Assembly: GCF_000975115.1 (NCBI RefSeq)
Contig: NZ_BBRE01000003.1
Span: 310,001 to 374,000, forward strand
Reading direction: 5' to 3'
Length of the DNA: 64,000 nucleotides
DNA from: Demequina oxidasica
GTDB taxonomy: Bacteria; Actinomycetota; Actinomycetes; Actinomycetales; Demequinaceae
Shown: one piece after another, positions 18,237-27,572 of the stretch
Position numbering within the stretch: position 1 is the stretch's first letter
Layout of the letters: each line of letters opens with the position of its first letter
Program-made: the position numbers and the translations under genes
Notes under the pieces: generated by a model
Told to the model about the DNA's origin: nothing
What the model saw: only the letters and a program-made list of their open reading frames with translations
Databases searched by the model: none

Positions 18237-18432
18237 ATTAACCTCGCGTCAATCAGCGCGCCGCTTGTTCGACGCCGTGCCCCAGTCTAGCCGGACGTTC
18301 CGATACGAGCCACGTTCCCACTGCGCGCGCCAACCGGGTAGTGTGCCGTGCGGCGTTGCATTTGGCGCGGCACCCTGCGCGGCGGCACACTGAAGTAACA
18401 CGCATCGCCCTTTTACGAAGTCTGAGGAGACC

Positions 18433-19140
18433 ATGGCCCCCACCGCAACACCCACGTGGTTGCTTCCCGTGTATGCCCGCGCGGCGACGGGGGCCGGGGC
18501 CACCGCATCGCAGAGCGAGATCCTGGCTGCCGCTAGTCGCCTGTTGGCACGCTGGGAAGAACCGTCGCGGCACTTCCACAACGTGCGCCACCTGGTCGAC
18601 TTGCTTCAGCATGTGGACGAACTCCAGCAAGAGACCCATAAGCCTCACGCCGTGCGGCTGGCTGCCTGGTATCACGGCGCAATCTTCTCCTCGGACGAGG
18701 CGGCCGCGTACGCACACCGCGGCGGAGAGGACGAGGACGCCAGTGCTGAGTTCGCGCGCGAGGAACTTTCCGCGCTGGGCCTCCCCACAGAGTCGATCAA
18801 CGATGTGACCACCATGGTCAAGGCGCTCGCTCGCCACACCCTGGATCCCTCAAGTTCAGACTGTGCAGTGCTGTGCGACGCGGACCTTGCCGTGCTTGCC
18901 TCCGACCCCCAGCGTTACAAGGAGTACCTCCGTGACGTGCGCGCGGAGTATTCGCATATTCCCGACCGCAAGTTCCTCGAAGCTCGCCAGTCCATCGTCA
19001 AGAAGTTGCTCGCGCGTCAGCAGTTGTATGTCTCCCCCCTTGGTGGCACGTGGGAGGAACGTGCGCGCCAGAACCTCGCTGGAGAGGCGTCGCGCATCGA
19101 GAAGGCCCTGGACCGCATCGGCGCTGCAGACGCGTCCTAG
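18433..19140 (+). CDS. HD-superfamily phosphohydrolase-like protein
   Basis: This 235-residue cytoplasmic protein resembles the COG4339 predicted metal-dependent HD phosphohydrolases: RHFHNVRHL near 49-57, a second histidine in AWYHGAIF (about 78-85), and LCDADLAVLA near 150. The usual HD doublet is HG here, so metal binding may be altered. The substrate is unknown. AGGAG precedes the ATG. It is divergent from csp and stands alone. Confidence 0.78.
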   Translation: MAPTATPTWLLPVYARAATGAGATASQSEILAAASRLLARWEEPSRHFHNVRHLVDLLQHVDELQQETHKPHAVRLAAWYHGAIFSSDEAAAYAHRGGEDEDASAEFAREELSALGLPTESINDVTTMVKALARHTLDPSSSDCAVLCDADLAVLASDPQRYKEYLRDVRAEYSHIPDRKFLEARQSIVKKLLARQQLYVSPLGGTWEERARQNLAGEASRIEKALDRIGAADAS

Positions 19141-19264
19141 TTCGGGGTCGGCGCTAACCGCGCCTATTTATCCACAGATTGGTTCTGCGGCCGATGCTCG
19201 GGCCCACTTCGCTTCTAGCCTCGGGGAAGGACCCAACACTGGGTTCGAAACCTAAGGAGGAACG

Positions 19265-19555
19265 ATGACGCAGTACAACGTAGACGCGGCAGAGATCTCG
19301 CGTGGGGCGCAGCGCGCGACCCAGTCCGGGGAGAACATTCGGGTGGAGGTCGCAGGACTTATGAGCACCCTCTATGCCCTTGAGGGCACCTGGCAAGGCG
19401 GGGCCGCAACAGCATTCAACGGCGTACTCGAGCAGTGGCGTGCGGCACAGGCCCAGGTAGAGTCCGCCTTGGACTCCATGGGCGTGGCCCTGGGCCAGGC
19501 GGCGACCGAATATGAAGCCGCCGAGACGCAGGCCTCGAAGCTCTTTGCGCGCTAG
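19265..19555 (+). CDS. WXG100 (ESAT-6-like) protein
   Basis: This 96-residue helical hairpin protein has the turn motif WQG (TWQGGAA, about 43-49) between two amphipathic helices. WXG100 proteins are normally secreted as dimers by type VII systems (EccC/EssC). A near-perfect ribosome-binding site, AAGGAGG, lies 4 nt before the ATG, suggesting strong expression. No ESX/Yuk machinery gene is in the window, so the secretion route and partner must lie elsewhere. Confidence 0.88.
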   Translation: MTQYNVDAAEISRGAQRATQSGENIRVEVAGLMSTLYALEGTWQGGAATAFNGVLEQWRAAQAQVESALDSMGVALGQAATEYEAAETQASKLFAR

Positions 19556-19589
19556 CGGGGGCTCCCGCGCCGTGACGTAGGCTCGTCGC

Positions 19590-19865
19590 GTGAGCGTGCT
19601 GATCGATCCCCCGTTGTGGCCCAACCACGGCACCGTGTGGGGACACTTGGTCTCCGATACCTCACTCGACGAGCTGCACGCGTTCGCGCGAGCCGCCGGC
19701 ATCCCCCAGCGCGGCTTTGACCTTGACCACTACGACGTGCCAGCCGAACGCTACGAGCAGCTTCAGGCGCAGGGCGCCCAGCTCGTGGACGGGCGCGAGT
19801 TGGTGAAGCGCCTGCGCGCCTCTGGCCTACGAATCACATCAGCGGCGCGCCACGGCCGGTCATAG
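19590..19865 (+). CDS. DUF4031 protein
   Basis: This small 91-residue protein matches DUF4031: it begins VLIDPPLWPNHG and continues with SDTSLDELHAFARAAGI and FDLDHYDVP. The function is unknown. The GTG start lies 34 bp after the WXG100 stop, so the two may share a message. Homologues of this length are usual, so it looks intact. Confidence 0.82.
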   Translation: MSVLIDPPLWPNHGTVWGHLVSDTSLDELHAFARAAGIPQRGFDLDHYDVPAERYEQLQAQGAQLVDGRELVKRLRASGLRITSAARHGRS

Positions 19866-19886
19866 CCTCGAGTCACTCCGGGCATA

Positions 19887-19952
19887 GAAAAAGCGGCGAG
19901 GTGCCGTTCGAGGGGATCAAACCTGACCGCCCCGAGCACGGCACCTCGCCGC
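19887..19952 (-). terminator. Strong hairpin terminator after groEL
   Basis: Perfect 15-nt arms (19938-19952 and 19893-19907, core GGCGAGGTGCCGT) enclose a 30-nt loop. Read leftward, the hairpin is followed by TTTTT. It ends the groEL transcript and also faces the DUF4031 stop. Confidence 0.9.
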
Positions 19953-19970
19953 CTTAAACTACTGTCTGGA

Positions 19971-21671
<1,701 letters not shown>

Positions 21672-21714
21672 TCACTCGCAGACACAAGCACCTCAACGAC
21701 ACAACCGAGGTCTA

Positions 21715-21741
21715 TTAGCACTCTCGGGTCGAGAGTGCTAA
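21715..21741. promoter_or_regulatory. CIRCE operator 1 (perfect)
   Basis: TTAGCACTC-N9-GAGTGCTAA is an exact match to the HrcA-binding CIRCE consensus. It lies about 115 nt before the groEL start. Confidence 0.95.
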
Positions 21742-21749
21742 GTCTGATT

Positions 21750-21776
21750 TTGGCACTCTGGACCGCCGAGTGCAAG
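21750..21776. promoter_or_regulatory. CIRCE operator 2 (imperfect)
   Basis: TTGGCACTC-N9-GAGTGCAAG matches CIRCE with three changes and the same 9-nt spacer, starting 35 bp from the first copy. The near-integral helical spacing may let two HrcA dimers bind one face of the DNA. Confidence 0.8.
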
Positions 21777-21842
21777 CCACGAGCGCGCGTTCCGCCCACG
21801 GCGGATATCAGCCCGCCCGCGCATCGGCGCTACTGACTGCTG

Positions 21843-22460
21843 TTAGGCGTCGGGGTCCGAGGCGAGCAGGACCTCAATCTCGGCGCCGCCTGGAGTACCG
21901 CCACCCTGAACCGCATCGATGCCGAGCGTCTCTGCGACGTCTTCAGCGGTGTCCTTCAGTCGGTCCTCGGTGTAGGTCACCGTGTTCGTGCCATCGGGGA
22001 TCAGCGAAGAGTTGATGTTATTCGCAGCGACTTCGGTGTAGTCGGCGTCCTCGAGCTTCTGCTCCTGCTCGCCAGCAAGGCCCGAGATACCCGAGCCGTT
22101 CCGCACGTGGATCTGCGCGTCGTAAATAATCACGGGTTCGGGCTCGGCGGTCTCGGAGGGTTCCGGCTCGGCAGTCTCGCTCGGGGTGGCCGAAGGGGCG
22201 TCGGACGTCGTCGCGGTGGGGCTAGGCGCCACGCTCTCGGTCGCCGTCACACTCGGAGTTGCCGATGCGCCCGGCTGGGGGTTGTTGTCCTGGTTCCAGA
22301 GGAAGGTCGCAAACACGTATGCGATGAGTCCGGCCACGATGAAGACGATGAGTGCAGGTAGCAACCGCACGTACCACTTGCGGGGCGCACGGTGCACGCC
22401 AACGGGACCACCGGCTTGGGCAATCTGGTCGAATTCGTCAGGCTCATAATTTTCTGGCAC
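21843..22460 (-). CDS. LytR_C-domain membrane protein
   Basis: This 205-residue protein has one transmembrane segment (about 30-52), then a Thr/Ser/Pro/Glu-rich linker with two PSETAEPEP repeats (about 65-110). It ends in a C-terminal LytR_C domain (about 112-205, IHVRNGSGISGLAG). The domain is presumably outside the membrane and probably contacts wall polymers; the function is not established. It lies 9 bp after DUF3263 in a pair often found beside groEL in actinobacteria. Confidence 0.85.
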   Translation of the reverse strand: MPENYEPDEFDQIAQAGGPVGVHRAPRKWYVRLLPALIVFIVAGLIAYVFATFLWNQDNNPQPGASATPSVTATESVAPSPTATTSDAPSATPSETAEPEPSETAEPEPVIIYDAQIHVRNGSGISGLAGEQEQKLEDADYTEVAANNINSSLIPDGTNTVTYTEDRLKDTAEDVAETLGIDAVQGGGTPGGAEIEVLLASDPDA

Positions 22461-22469
22461 GTGAAAACC

Positions 22470-22775
22470 TTACCCGTGAGTCTCTGCACCCCAGGTACGG
22501 GTGACGCGTCCGCGTTGGCGCGCCGCACGCATCCTTCGCAGTCGCTTCACCAACATGGGGTCGTGGGCCAGCGCGGCCTCCGTGTCGATCAGCGCGTTGA
22601 GCACCTGGTAATACTGGGTGCCCGACATTGAAAACAACGCCCGTATCGCGTCTTCCTTCGCGCCCGCGTACTTCCACCACTGACGCTCAAAGGACAGAAT
22701 ATCGGCATCGCGCTCGCTCAACCGTGGGGCAGGATGAGGCTGGGCGTCGGAGATTCTGACTACGTTGTCCGCCAC
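22470..22775 (-). CDS. DUF3263 protein
   Basis: This 101-residue protein matches DUF3263: LSERDADILSFERQWWKYAG, KEDAIRALFSMSGTQYYQVLN, DPMLVKRLRRMR. The helical, basic C-terminal half could bind nucleic acid, but the function is unknown. GTG at 22775 is chosen because AAAGGAGG lies 4 nt upstream; a longer reading from 22817 lacks such a site. It leads the DUF3263-LytR_C pair. Confidence 0.85.
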   Translation of the reverse strand: MADNVVRISDAQPHPAPRLSERDADILSFERQWWKYAGAKEDAIRALFSMSGTQYYQVLNALIDTEAALAHDPMLVKRLRRMRAARQRGRVTRTWGAETHG

Positions 22776-22922
22776 GACGCCTCCTTTCTCCACACTCAGA
22801 TCGCCGCGAGTTTGCATAGCGATGTCGACCTCACCTTAGCGGCGAACCACAGCCATGTCATTCAGGCACACCCGTCGCGCCGCTCTTGGCGCTCATACAC
22901 ATCCCTGAATCCGGCCACAACC

Positions 22923-23006
22923 TACGTCCGCACCCTCCATCGGCTGTGGGTCTCGTTGCTCATGCGTGCCGCGAGTCGGCAACGGGTGACTTAGGGTGCG
23001 GACGTA
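22923..23006. repeat. Dispersed inverted repeat, family 1, copy A
   Basis: Perfect 14-nt arms TACGTCCGCACCCT and AGGGTGCGGACGTA flank a 56-nt core. It lies in the divergent DUF3263/ung intergenic region. Related copies are at 25998-26075 and 50859-50944. Confidence 0.65.
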
Positions 23007-23047
23007 TAGGGGAGCTGTGCGGTGCAGGGCACCTATACCCTGGCGCT

Positions 23048-23719
23048 ATGAGCGATTGGTGGCGCGATGGCATGGCACGTGATTGGGCCGCGGCGCTGGA
23101 ACCCGTCGCCGAGCACCTCACGGAGATTGGGCGGACTCTTGACCACGAGCGAGCCTCCGGACTTCAGATTCTGCCGCCTGCGCCGCACATCATGCGCGCG
23201 TTCCAGCAGCCAATGGCCGACGTGCGCGTGCTCATCGTCGGCCAGGATCCGTACCCCACCCCGGGGGACGCGGTGGGCCTAAGTTTCTCCGTCGCCCCCG
23301 GACGGCCGATGCCGCGGTCGCTGACGAACATCGCTACCGAATTGGCCGCGGACACCGGCGACATTCTGGACGGCGGCGACCTGTCCGGATGGACCGAACA
23401 GGGAGTGTTACTGCTCAACCGCGTGCTGAGCGTGCGGGCAGGCGAGGTTGGTTCGCACCGGCGCATCGGCTGGGAGATGGTGACCGATCAGGCAATCCGA
23501 GCACTCGCAGCACGCAGCGAGCCGCTAGTCGCGGTCCTCTGGGGCAAAGACGCGCAGTCCGTGGCGCCGCTGTTAGGAGATGTGCCGATAATCGCGAGTG
23601 CCCACCCGAGTCCGCTCAGCGCGAGGCGTGGGTTCTTTGGGTCCCGGCCGTTCTCACGGTCGAACAACCACTTGATCGCAGAATCTGGCACCGCAATTCG
23701 CTGGGGCGTCGATCACTGA
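23048..23719 (+). CDS. ung: Uracil-DNA glycosylase, family 1
   Basis: This 223-residue base-excision repair enzyme removes uracil from DNA. The catalytic loop GQDPYP (about 65-70) and the leucine-loop text HPSPLS are present. The ATG at 23048 fits homologues. A -10-like TATACC lies 9-14 nt upstream and there is no clear ribosome-binding site, so a short-leader or leaderless message is likely. It converges on the SipW cluster. Confidence 0.95.
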   Translation: MSDWWRDGMARDWAAALEPVAEHLTEIGRTLDHERASGLQILPPAPHIMRAFQQPMADVRVLIVGQDPYPTPGDAVGLSFSVAPGRPMPRSLTNIATELAADTGDILDGGDLSGWTEQGVLLLNRVLSVRAGEVGSHRRIGWEMVTDQAIRALAARSEPLVAVLWGKDAQSVAPLLGDVPIIASAHPSPLSARRGFFGSRPFSRSNNHLIAESGTAIRWGVDH

Positions 23720-23725
23720 GGTCAG

Positions 23726-24499
23726 TTAAGGACCAGGGCAGACGTCACCTTGCGAGGTCTGAGTGATCTGGAGATAGTAAGTGCCGTTCCAGGTGGGCGT
23801 GTTCAGAGTGAGGACCGGCAGCGTCGAACACGTTGTTTCCGGCGCGGCTTCGAAGTTGGCCTTGGTCACTCCCGCCGGGGTCCAGCCGGGGAATGGCGAC
23901 TTGGAGAAGTCAAATGTGACTCTGGCCCGCGGCGCGGAACTAGAAACCGTGACGTAAACGTTGGCGTAACGCGCACCCGGTGACCCATATTGGTCACTCG
24001 CGTTGATTGACGTCACGGAGCAACTGCCTGACACTACGTTCCCTGCAGCGTCCATCGGAACACAGGTGGCGGGAGAATTTGAGGTAGGTGGCGTCCAATT
24101 GTTGTTGACCCACCAACCATTGAAGAAGACCGCCACGCTAGCGATCTGGGCGGTGCTGTGCGATCCCACAGTCACGTTGTTGACACCAGCCACGGCACTC
24201 GCAAGGTTGCCCGTCGAGATCACCTGGCCGTTCGTCCCGACGAGTGTCACCGACACTGACTTACCTGCACATGTAGTAGGGATGGCGGAAAGTCGCACAG
24301 TAGTGCTCGACGTACTCGCAGCGGGCGCTGTACTTGAAACGCTACCCGCGGTGCACCTCGCTGCGGTGTCCGTCACGGGGCGCGAGTTCTTCACCGTAAG
24401 TTGTGCGGCCGACGCGGGCGTCGCCACCGCGAGGGCAAAGAGGAAGATGATGAGCGCGGCAACGGCCGCGGCAAGGGAGCCACCCAGCCGGCGCGTCAC
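23726..24499 (-). CDS. Secreted protein, probable SipW-type signal peptidase substrate (large)
   Basis: This 257-residue exported protein has a hydrophobic signal (about 8-31) ending at ASAAQLTV, the same mature start as the small protein at 25144. Residues 32-130 resemble that small protein (a Cys, then LSAIPTTCAGK). A second domain (about 145-257) carries paired cysteines and aromatic residues (FDFSKSPFPGW, NGTYYLQITQ). No enzymatic motif is seen. Its start overlaps the signal peptidase stop by 4 bp. Confidence 0.7.
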   Translation of the reverse strand: MTRRLGGSLAAAVAALIIFLFALAVATPASAAQLTVKNSRPVTDTAARCTAGSVSSTAPAASTSSTTVRLSAIPTTCAGKSVSVTLVGTNGQVISTGNLASAVAGVNNVTVGSHSTAQIASVAVFFNGWWVNNNWTPPTSNSPATCVPMDAAGNVVSGSCSVTSINASDQYGSPGARYANVYVTVSSSAPRARVTFDFSKSPFPGWTPAGVTKANFEAAPETTCSTLPVLTLNTPTWNGTYYLQITQTSQGDVCPGP

Positions 24500-25116
24500 T
24501 CGCGTACCTGACCCGGCTCAGAGGTGGGCGGGAGGGCCGAACCTTCCGAGGCACCGGCATCATCGGCGGTGGAGTCATGGCCGCCGTCGCCAGCCTCGCC
24601 CTCGGGCAACTCAGGGCACTCCTTGGAGGGCCAGATGACGAGGCCGAACGCGATGAGTAGCATGCTGCCCCACACGAGGGGGCTGCTCAAGATTCCCGCA
24701 ATCTTGCCTACTGCAGGGAAATGCAGCTTGGCGATGCCAAGTACTTCGTCGTTGGTGGGGTGGAAAGGGTCGACGAAGTCGTTGTTGTCTCCCTGGATAT
24801 CCCAGCCTGTTTCACCGTCCCCGCCGATGATGCGGTGCACAATCTTGCCTCCACTCAATTCCGGAGTGGAGTAGACCACCACGTCGCCGATCTGCGGGTC
24901 GCCCTTACGGGCGGCCACAATGTCGCCGGTGTGATACGTGGGTTCCATCGACCGGCCATTGACCACGATGGAAGTAGTTCCTCCACCCAGGTTGGACGGC
25001 CAGATGAAGAAGGCCACGACAAGGAGAAGCCCCCATGCCAGCACCGATTTGAGTACGCGGAACCACCGGCGGCTAGTAAAGCCGTCGGTGATCTGCGTCT
25101 CAAGGGTGGACGTCAT
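24496..25116 (-). CDS. SipW-type signal peptidase I (S26B)
   Basis: This 206-residue membrane peptidase has one transmembrane segment near 23-39 and another near 138-156. Catalytic Ser56 lies in NGRSMEPTYHTGD. The catalytic lysine of bacterial SPase I is replaced by His94 in GKIVHRI, the archaeal/ER-like Ser-His arrangement of Bacillus SipW. The C-terminus is acidic. It lies between two genes for secreted proteins with AQLTV mature ends, so it probably processes them selectively. Confidence 0.87.
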   Translation of the reverse strand: MTSTLETQITDGFTSRRWFRVLKSVLAWGLLLVVAFFIWPSNLGGGTTSIVVNGRSMEPTYHTGDIVAARKGDPQIGDVVVYSTPELSGGKIVHRIIGGDGETGWDIQGDNNDFVDPFHPTNDEVLGIAKLHFPAVGKIAGILSSPLVWGSMLLIAFGLVIWPSKECPELPEGEAGDGGHDSTADDAGASEGSALPPTSEPGQVRE

Positions 25117-25143
25117 GGGGGCGCCTCGCTTGCCTAGGAGTGA

Positions 25144-25554
25144 CTAGCTAATCGAGACAGCGGCGCCGTAGACGTTCGCGGGGTCAATCTTGGTCGCAGG
25201 CGACGTGGGGGTGGGCGTCAGCGTGACGGACGTGCCGGTGATGTTACCAGCGGCGGTGCCGAGGGTCACGGGTGTAGCGGCGTTGTTCTGCACGTAGACG
25301 GTGATCGTCTTGTTAGCGCAGTTCGCGTCGATGCCGCTGACCTTAACGGTGTCAACCTTGAACGCGTTGTTCGCGAAGGAACTGGTGTAGCTCACGTCAA
25401 CACCGTTGGTGTCGCAACCGTTGTCGGTACCGATTCCCACGAGCGGCGAGCTCTGGTTGACGGTGAGCTGCGCAGCCGAGGCGAGGCCGAGGCCGGCGAT
25501 GCCGACGATGCCGAGTGCGATTGCCGCGTACTTGCGCTTGTTGTTCTTGGCCAT
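25144..25554 (-). CDS. Small secreted protein, probable SipW-type signal peptidase substrate
   Basis: This 136-residue protein has a basic start (MAKNNKRKY) and a hydrophobic signal (about 9-27), then GLASAAQLTV and a mature part of about 108 residues. The mature part is rich in Thr, Val and Asn and predicted to be beta-rich, with two cysteines. Similar small AQLTV proteins accompany SipW-like peptidases in actinobacteria, and the Bacillus parallel is TasA/camelysin. It is the first gene of a three-gene run. AAAGGA precedes the ATG by about 11 nt. Confidence 0.72.
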   Translation of the reverse strand: MAKNNKRKYAAIALGIVGIAGLGLASAAQLTVNQSSPLVGIGTDNGCDTNGVDVSYTSSFANNAFKVDTVKVSGIDANCANKTITVYVQNNAATPVTLGTAAGNITGTSVTLTPTPTSPATKIDPANVYGAAVSIS

Positions 25555-25858
25555 GACTATTTCTGTCCTTTGAGTGTGATGAGTTTGTGGCGCGCGGCTG
25601 TTTTTGGCCGTGCGTGCCCCCGTGGATGAAGGTTGCGTAGTTAAGTACTACTCAAGGTCGTGCACCCATCAAGGGAGGCACTTCCACTACATGAGACCAG
25701 TGAGATCCGTAACTATGACGCATGTCACAGAGATTTTGTTCCAGAGGGCAGTCTCACAGTGTGTAGTATGCGCCTTCGTTTTGGTGCCGTGCACCAATTA
25801 CCAGGCATTCGGGTCAAATCGGAATTATGGTTCCGAAAATACATTCCGCAAAGATTTG
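25555..25858. other. Noncoding region upstream of the SipW cluster
   Basis: About 300 bp without a convincing gene, less GC-rich than its surroundings. It must carry the promoter for the SipW cluster. A short palindrome GTAGT-TAAGT-ACTAC (25637-25651) lies about 85 nt before the first gene, overlapping a -10-like TAACTA on the minus strand. Reading frames crossing it have no recognisable protein features. Confidence 0.5.
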
Positions 25859-25931
25859 AGCTGGCAGTGGGACTTGAACCCACAACCTCCCGATTACAAG
25901 TCGGGTGCGCTACCAATTGCGCCATGCCAGC
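25859..25931 (-). tRNA. tRNA-Thr (anticodon TGT)
   Basis: This is a 73-nt cloverleaf. The acceptor stem GCTGGCA pairs with TGCCAGC, the anticodon stem CCCGA/TCGGG encloses loop CTTGTAA, and the T arm contains GTTCAAGTC. Anticodon TGT decodes ACA. The 3' CCA is not encoded. Confidence 0.95.
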
Positions 25932-25997
25932 GAAGCGCGATCACGAGGATCGCGCGCCTATTCTCTCATTCGAGCGCCTCTTGCCAAAACACAGAAA

Positions 25998-26075
25998 CGC
26001 CCGCACCCATCGTTGCCATCGCAGGGAACCCCGAGTGAGGAACGTTCGATGACACCGCGCTAAGGGGTGCGGACG
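25998..26075. repeat. Dispersed inverted repeat, family 1, copy B
   Basis: The arms CGCCCGCACCC and GGGTGCGGACG (10 of 11 pair) flank a core of exactly 56 nt, as in copy A. It lies between tRNA-Thr and the DsbA-family stop codon. Confidence 0.5.
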
Positions 26076-26090
26076 AATCTGAGTTCGCGG

Positions 26091-26867
26091 CTAGAGCGAC
26101 TCGAGGTAGGCCTTAAGCGTGCCCGGGTTGAAGTAGGACACCTCAGTCTGATCGAGGATCTCGCGGTTGACCATGACGGTCGGAGTTCCCGACATGCCAT
26201 CCTGCGAGGCTTGGTCCGTTGCTGCGGCAACCCACTTGCGGAAGTCGCCGTCGGCAATCGAGTTGGCAACGTCCTGCGACACGCCTACCGACACGGCGAT
26301 GTCCGCCATGGTGGCGTCGCTCAGGCCCTCGGTGTTCTCTTCGGGCTGGTTGGCGTAAAGCGCCTCCGCGAACTCGTGGAAGTGCTCAGGCGACTGGTCG
26401 GCAATGGTGGCGGCCGCATTAGCCGCTCGCGTCGAGTAGTCCGTGCCGAGCGATACCCGGTCAAGGATAGAGATGGGGTGGTAGTAGACCGAGATCTCGC
26501 CGGCCTCACGTAACTCGTCAAGGTCGGCGGCGTTGGTCTGCTCGAACTGGTTGCAGATGGGGCACATGAAGTCTTCATAGATGTCGACACGAGTAACGTC
26601 GTCTCCCGGAACGTCGACCCCTACAGTTCCGGTGGAACCCACTGGAATACCACCCGTCTCATCAGAGCCGGCGGGAAGGACTGCCCCGGCATCGGTCAAC
26701 GCGGGAATCTTGGAGCTGTTGACAATGAAGAACACAATCCCACCAAAAATCAACAATCCCACCACTGAGGCGGCAATGATGATCATCGTGGACTTGCGTT
26801 CCTTCTGGTGCACCTGTGCCTGCGCGAGGGCACGCGCCTGTGCTGCCTTTTCGTTCTTGCTTGCCAT
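26091..26867 (-). CDS. Membrane-anchored DsbA-family thiol oxidoreductase
   Basis: This 258-residue protein has a cytoplasmic basic N-terminus (1-27), one transmembrane anchor (about 28-50), a short linker, and an extracytoplasmic thioredoxin-like domain. Its active site is CPIC (C102, C105), with the cis-proline loop in GTPTVMVN. It probably forms or isomerises disulfides in exported proteins. It starts 3 bp after the MauE/DoxX-like gene, whose paired cysteines suggest a redox partner. Confidence 0.88.
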   Translation of the reverse strand: MASKNEKAAQARALAQAQVHQKERKSTMIIIAASVVGLLIFGGIVFFIVNSSKIPALTDAGAVLPAGSDETGGIPVGSTGTVGVDVPGDDVTRVDIYEDFMCPICNQFEQTNAADLDELREAGEISVYYHPISILDRVSLGTDYSTRAANAAATIADQSPEHFHEFAEALYANQPEENTEGLSDATMADIAVSVGVSQDVANSIADGDFRKWVAAATDQASQDGMSGTPTVMVNREILDQTEVSYFNPGTLKAYLESL

Positions 26868-26870
26868 GTT

Positions 26871-27428
26871 TCAGGATCCTTCCGGGGTCTGAGCCACATC
26901 GTTCTGAGCGACGCTGTCTTGGTCGCTGTTGTCTTGGTCAAAATTGTATGCGGTCGGATTCATCCATCCGTCGAGCGAAAACTTGCTACGGGGGAAGATC
27001 AACAGATAGGCGCCCAGCGCGCTAAAGCCAAGTCTCTCCGCCAAATGTAGGGGGTAGTTGGTGGTGCCCTCGGGCACGTCGCCGCCGCCGCCAAAGCAGC
27101 CGCAGTCGATCGAGTAGCCCTTGGCCCACACCCAGATCACACCGATGGTGAAGCCCACCATCATCACCAGCCACACAATCGACGCGAGGCGCGTAAACAA
27201 CCCGAGAATTAGCAACGCTGCGAGAAGCAGCTCGAGGAATGGCAGCAGGTTGCCGACCATCGGAACCACGGCCTCGGGAAGCAGCCGGTAGGCGCGGACC
27301 GCGCGGACCGAGCCGGGCAGGTCGTCGAGCTTGGGGATCGCGGCAAAGATGAGGATGCCTGCCATCGCGAGGCGCACCACCAGACTCAACCACGGCTGGG
27401 CAGTCAACCATCCTTGCTTGCCAGTCAC
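26871..27428 (-). CDS. MauE/DoxX-family membrane protein
   Basis: This 185-residue protein has four hydrophobic segments (about 12-31, 58-77, 83-101, 128-146). A CGC motif followed by FGGGG (C109, C111) lies at the membrane edge. MauE-like proteins are thought to carry electrons to or from extracytoplasmic disulfide proteins. Being 3 bp upstream of a DsbA-like gene supports a DsbB-like job, which is inference. The C-terminal tail (about 155-185) is acidic and disordered. Confidence 0.85.
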   Translation of the reverse strand: MTGKQGWLTAQPWLSLVVRLAMAGILIFAAIPKLDDLPGSVRAVRAYRLLPEAVVPMVGNLLPFLELLLAALLILGLFTRLASIVWLVMMVGFTIGVIWVWAKGYSIDCGCFGGGGDVPEGTTNYPLHLAERLGFSALGAYLLIFPRSKFSLDGWMNPTAYNFDQDNSDQDSVAQNDVAQTPEGS

Positions 27429-27572
27429 GTGCGTTCCTCTCAGCTATGTTTAGCGGCTCACGCGCCAGGTATACGGCAGCGCCCCGAACAACTCTGTTGT
27501 GGCAACTCGGTTGTCGGCTCAACGTACAGTATTGCGCGCAAGTTCCCGGCGGCGCGAACCCCGGTCCTCCGG

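Noticed and set aside
25604..26052. Overlapping plus-strand frames across the SipW upstream region and tRNA-Thr
   Set aside because: They run through a tRNA gene and have no coding features or ribosome-binding site.
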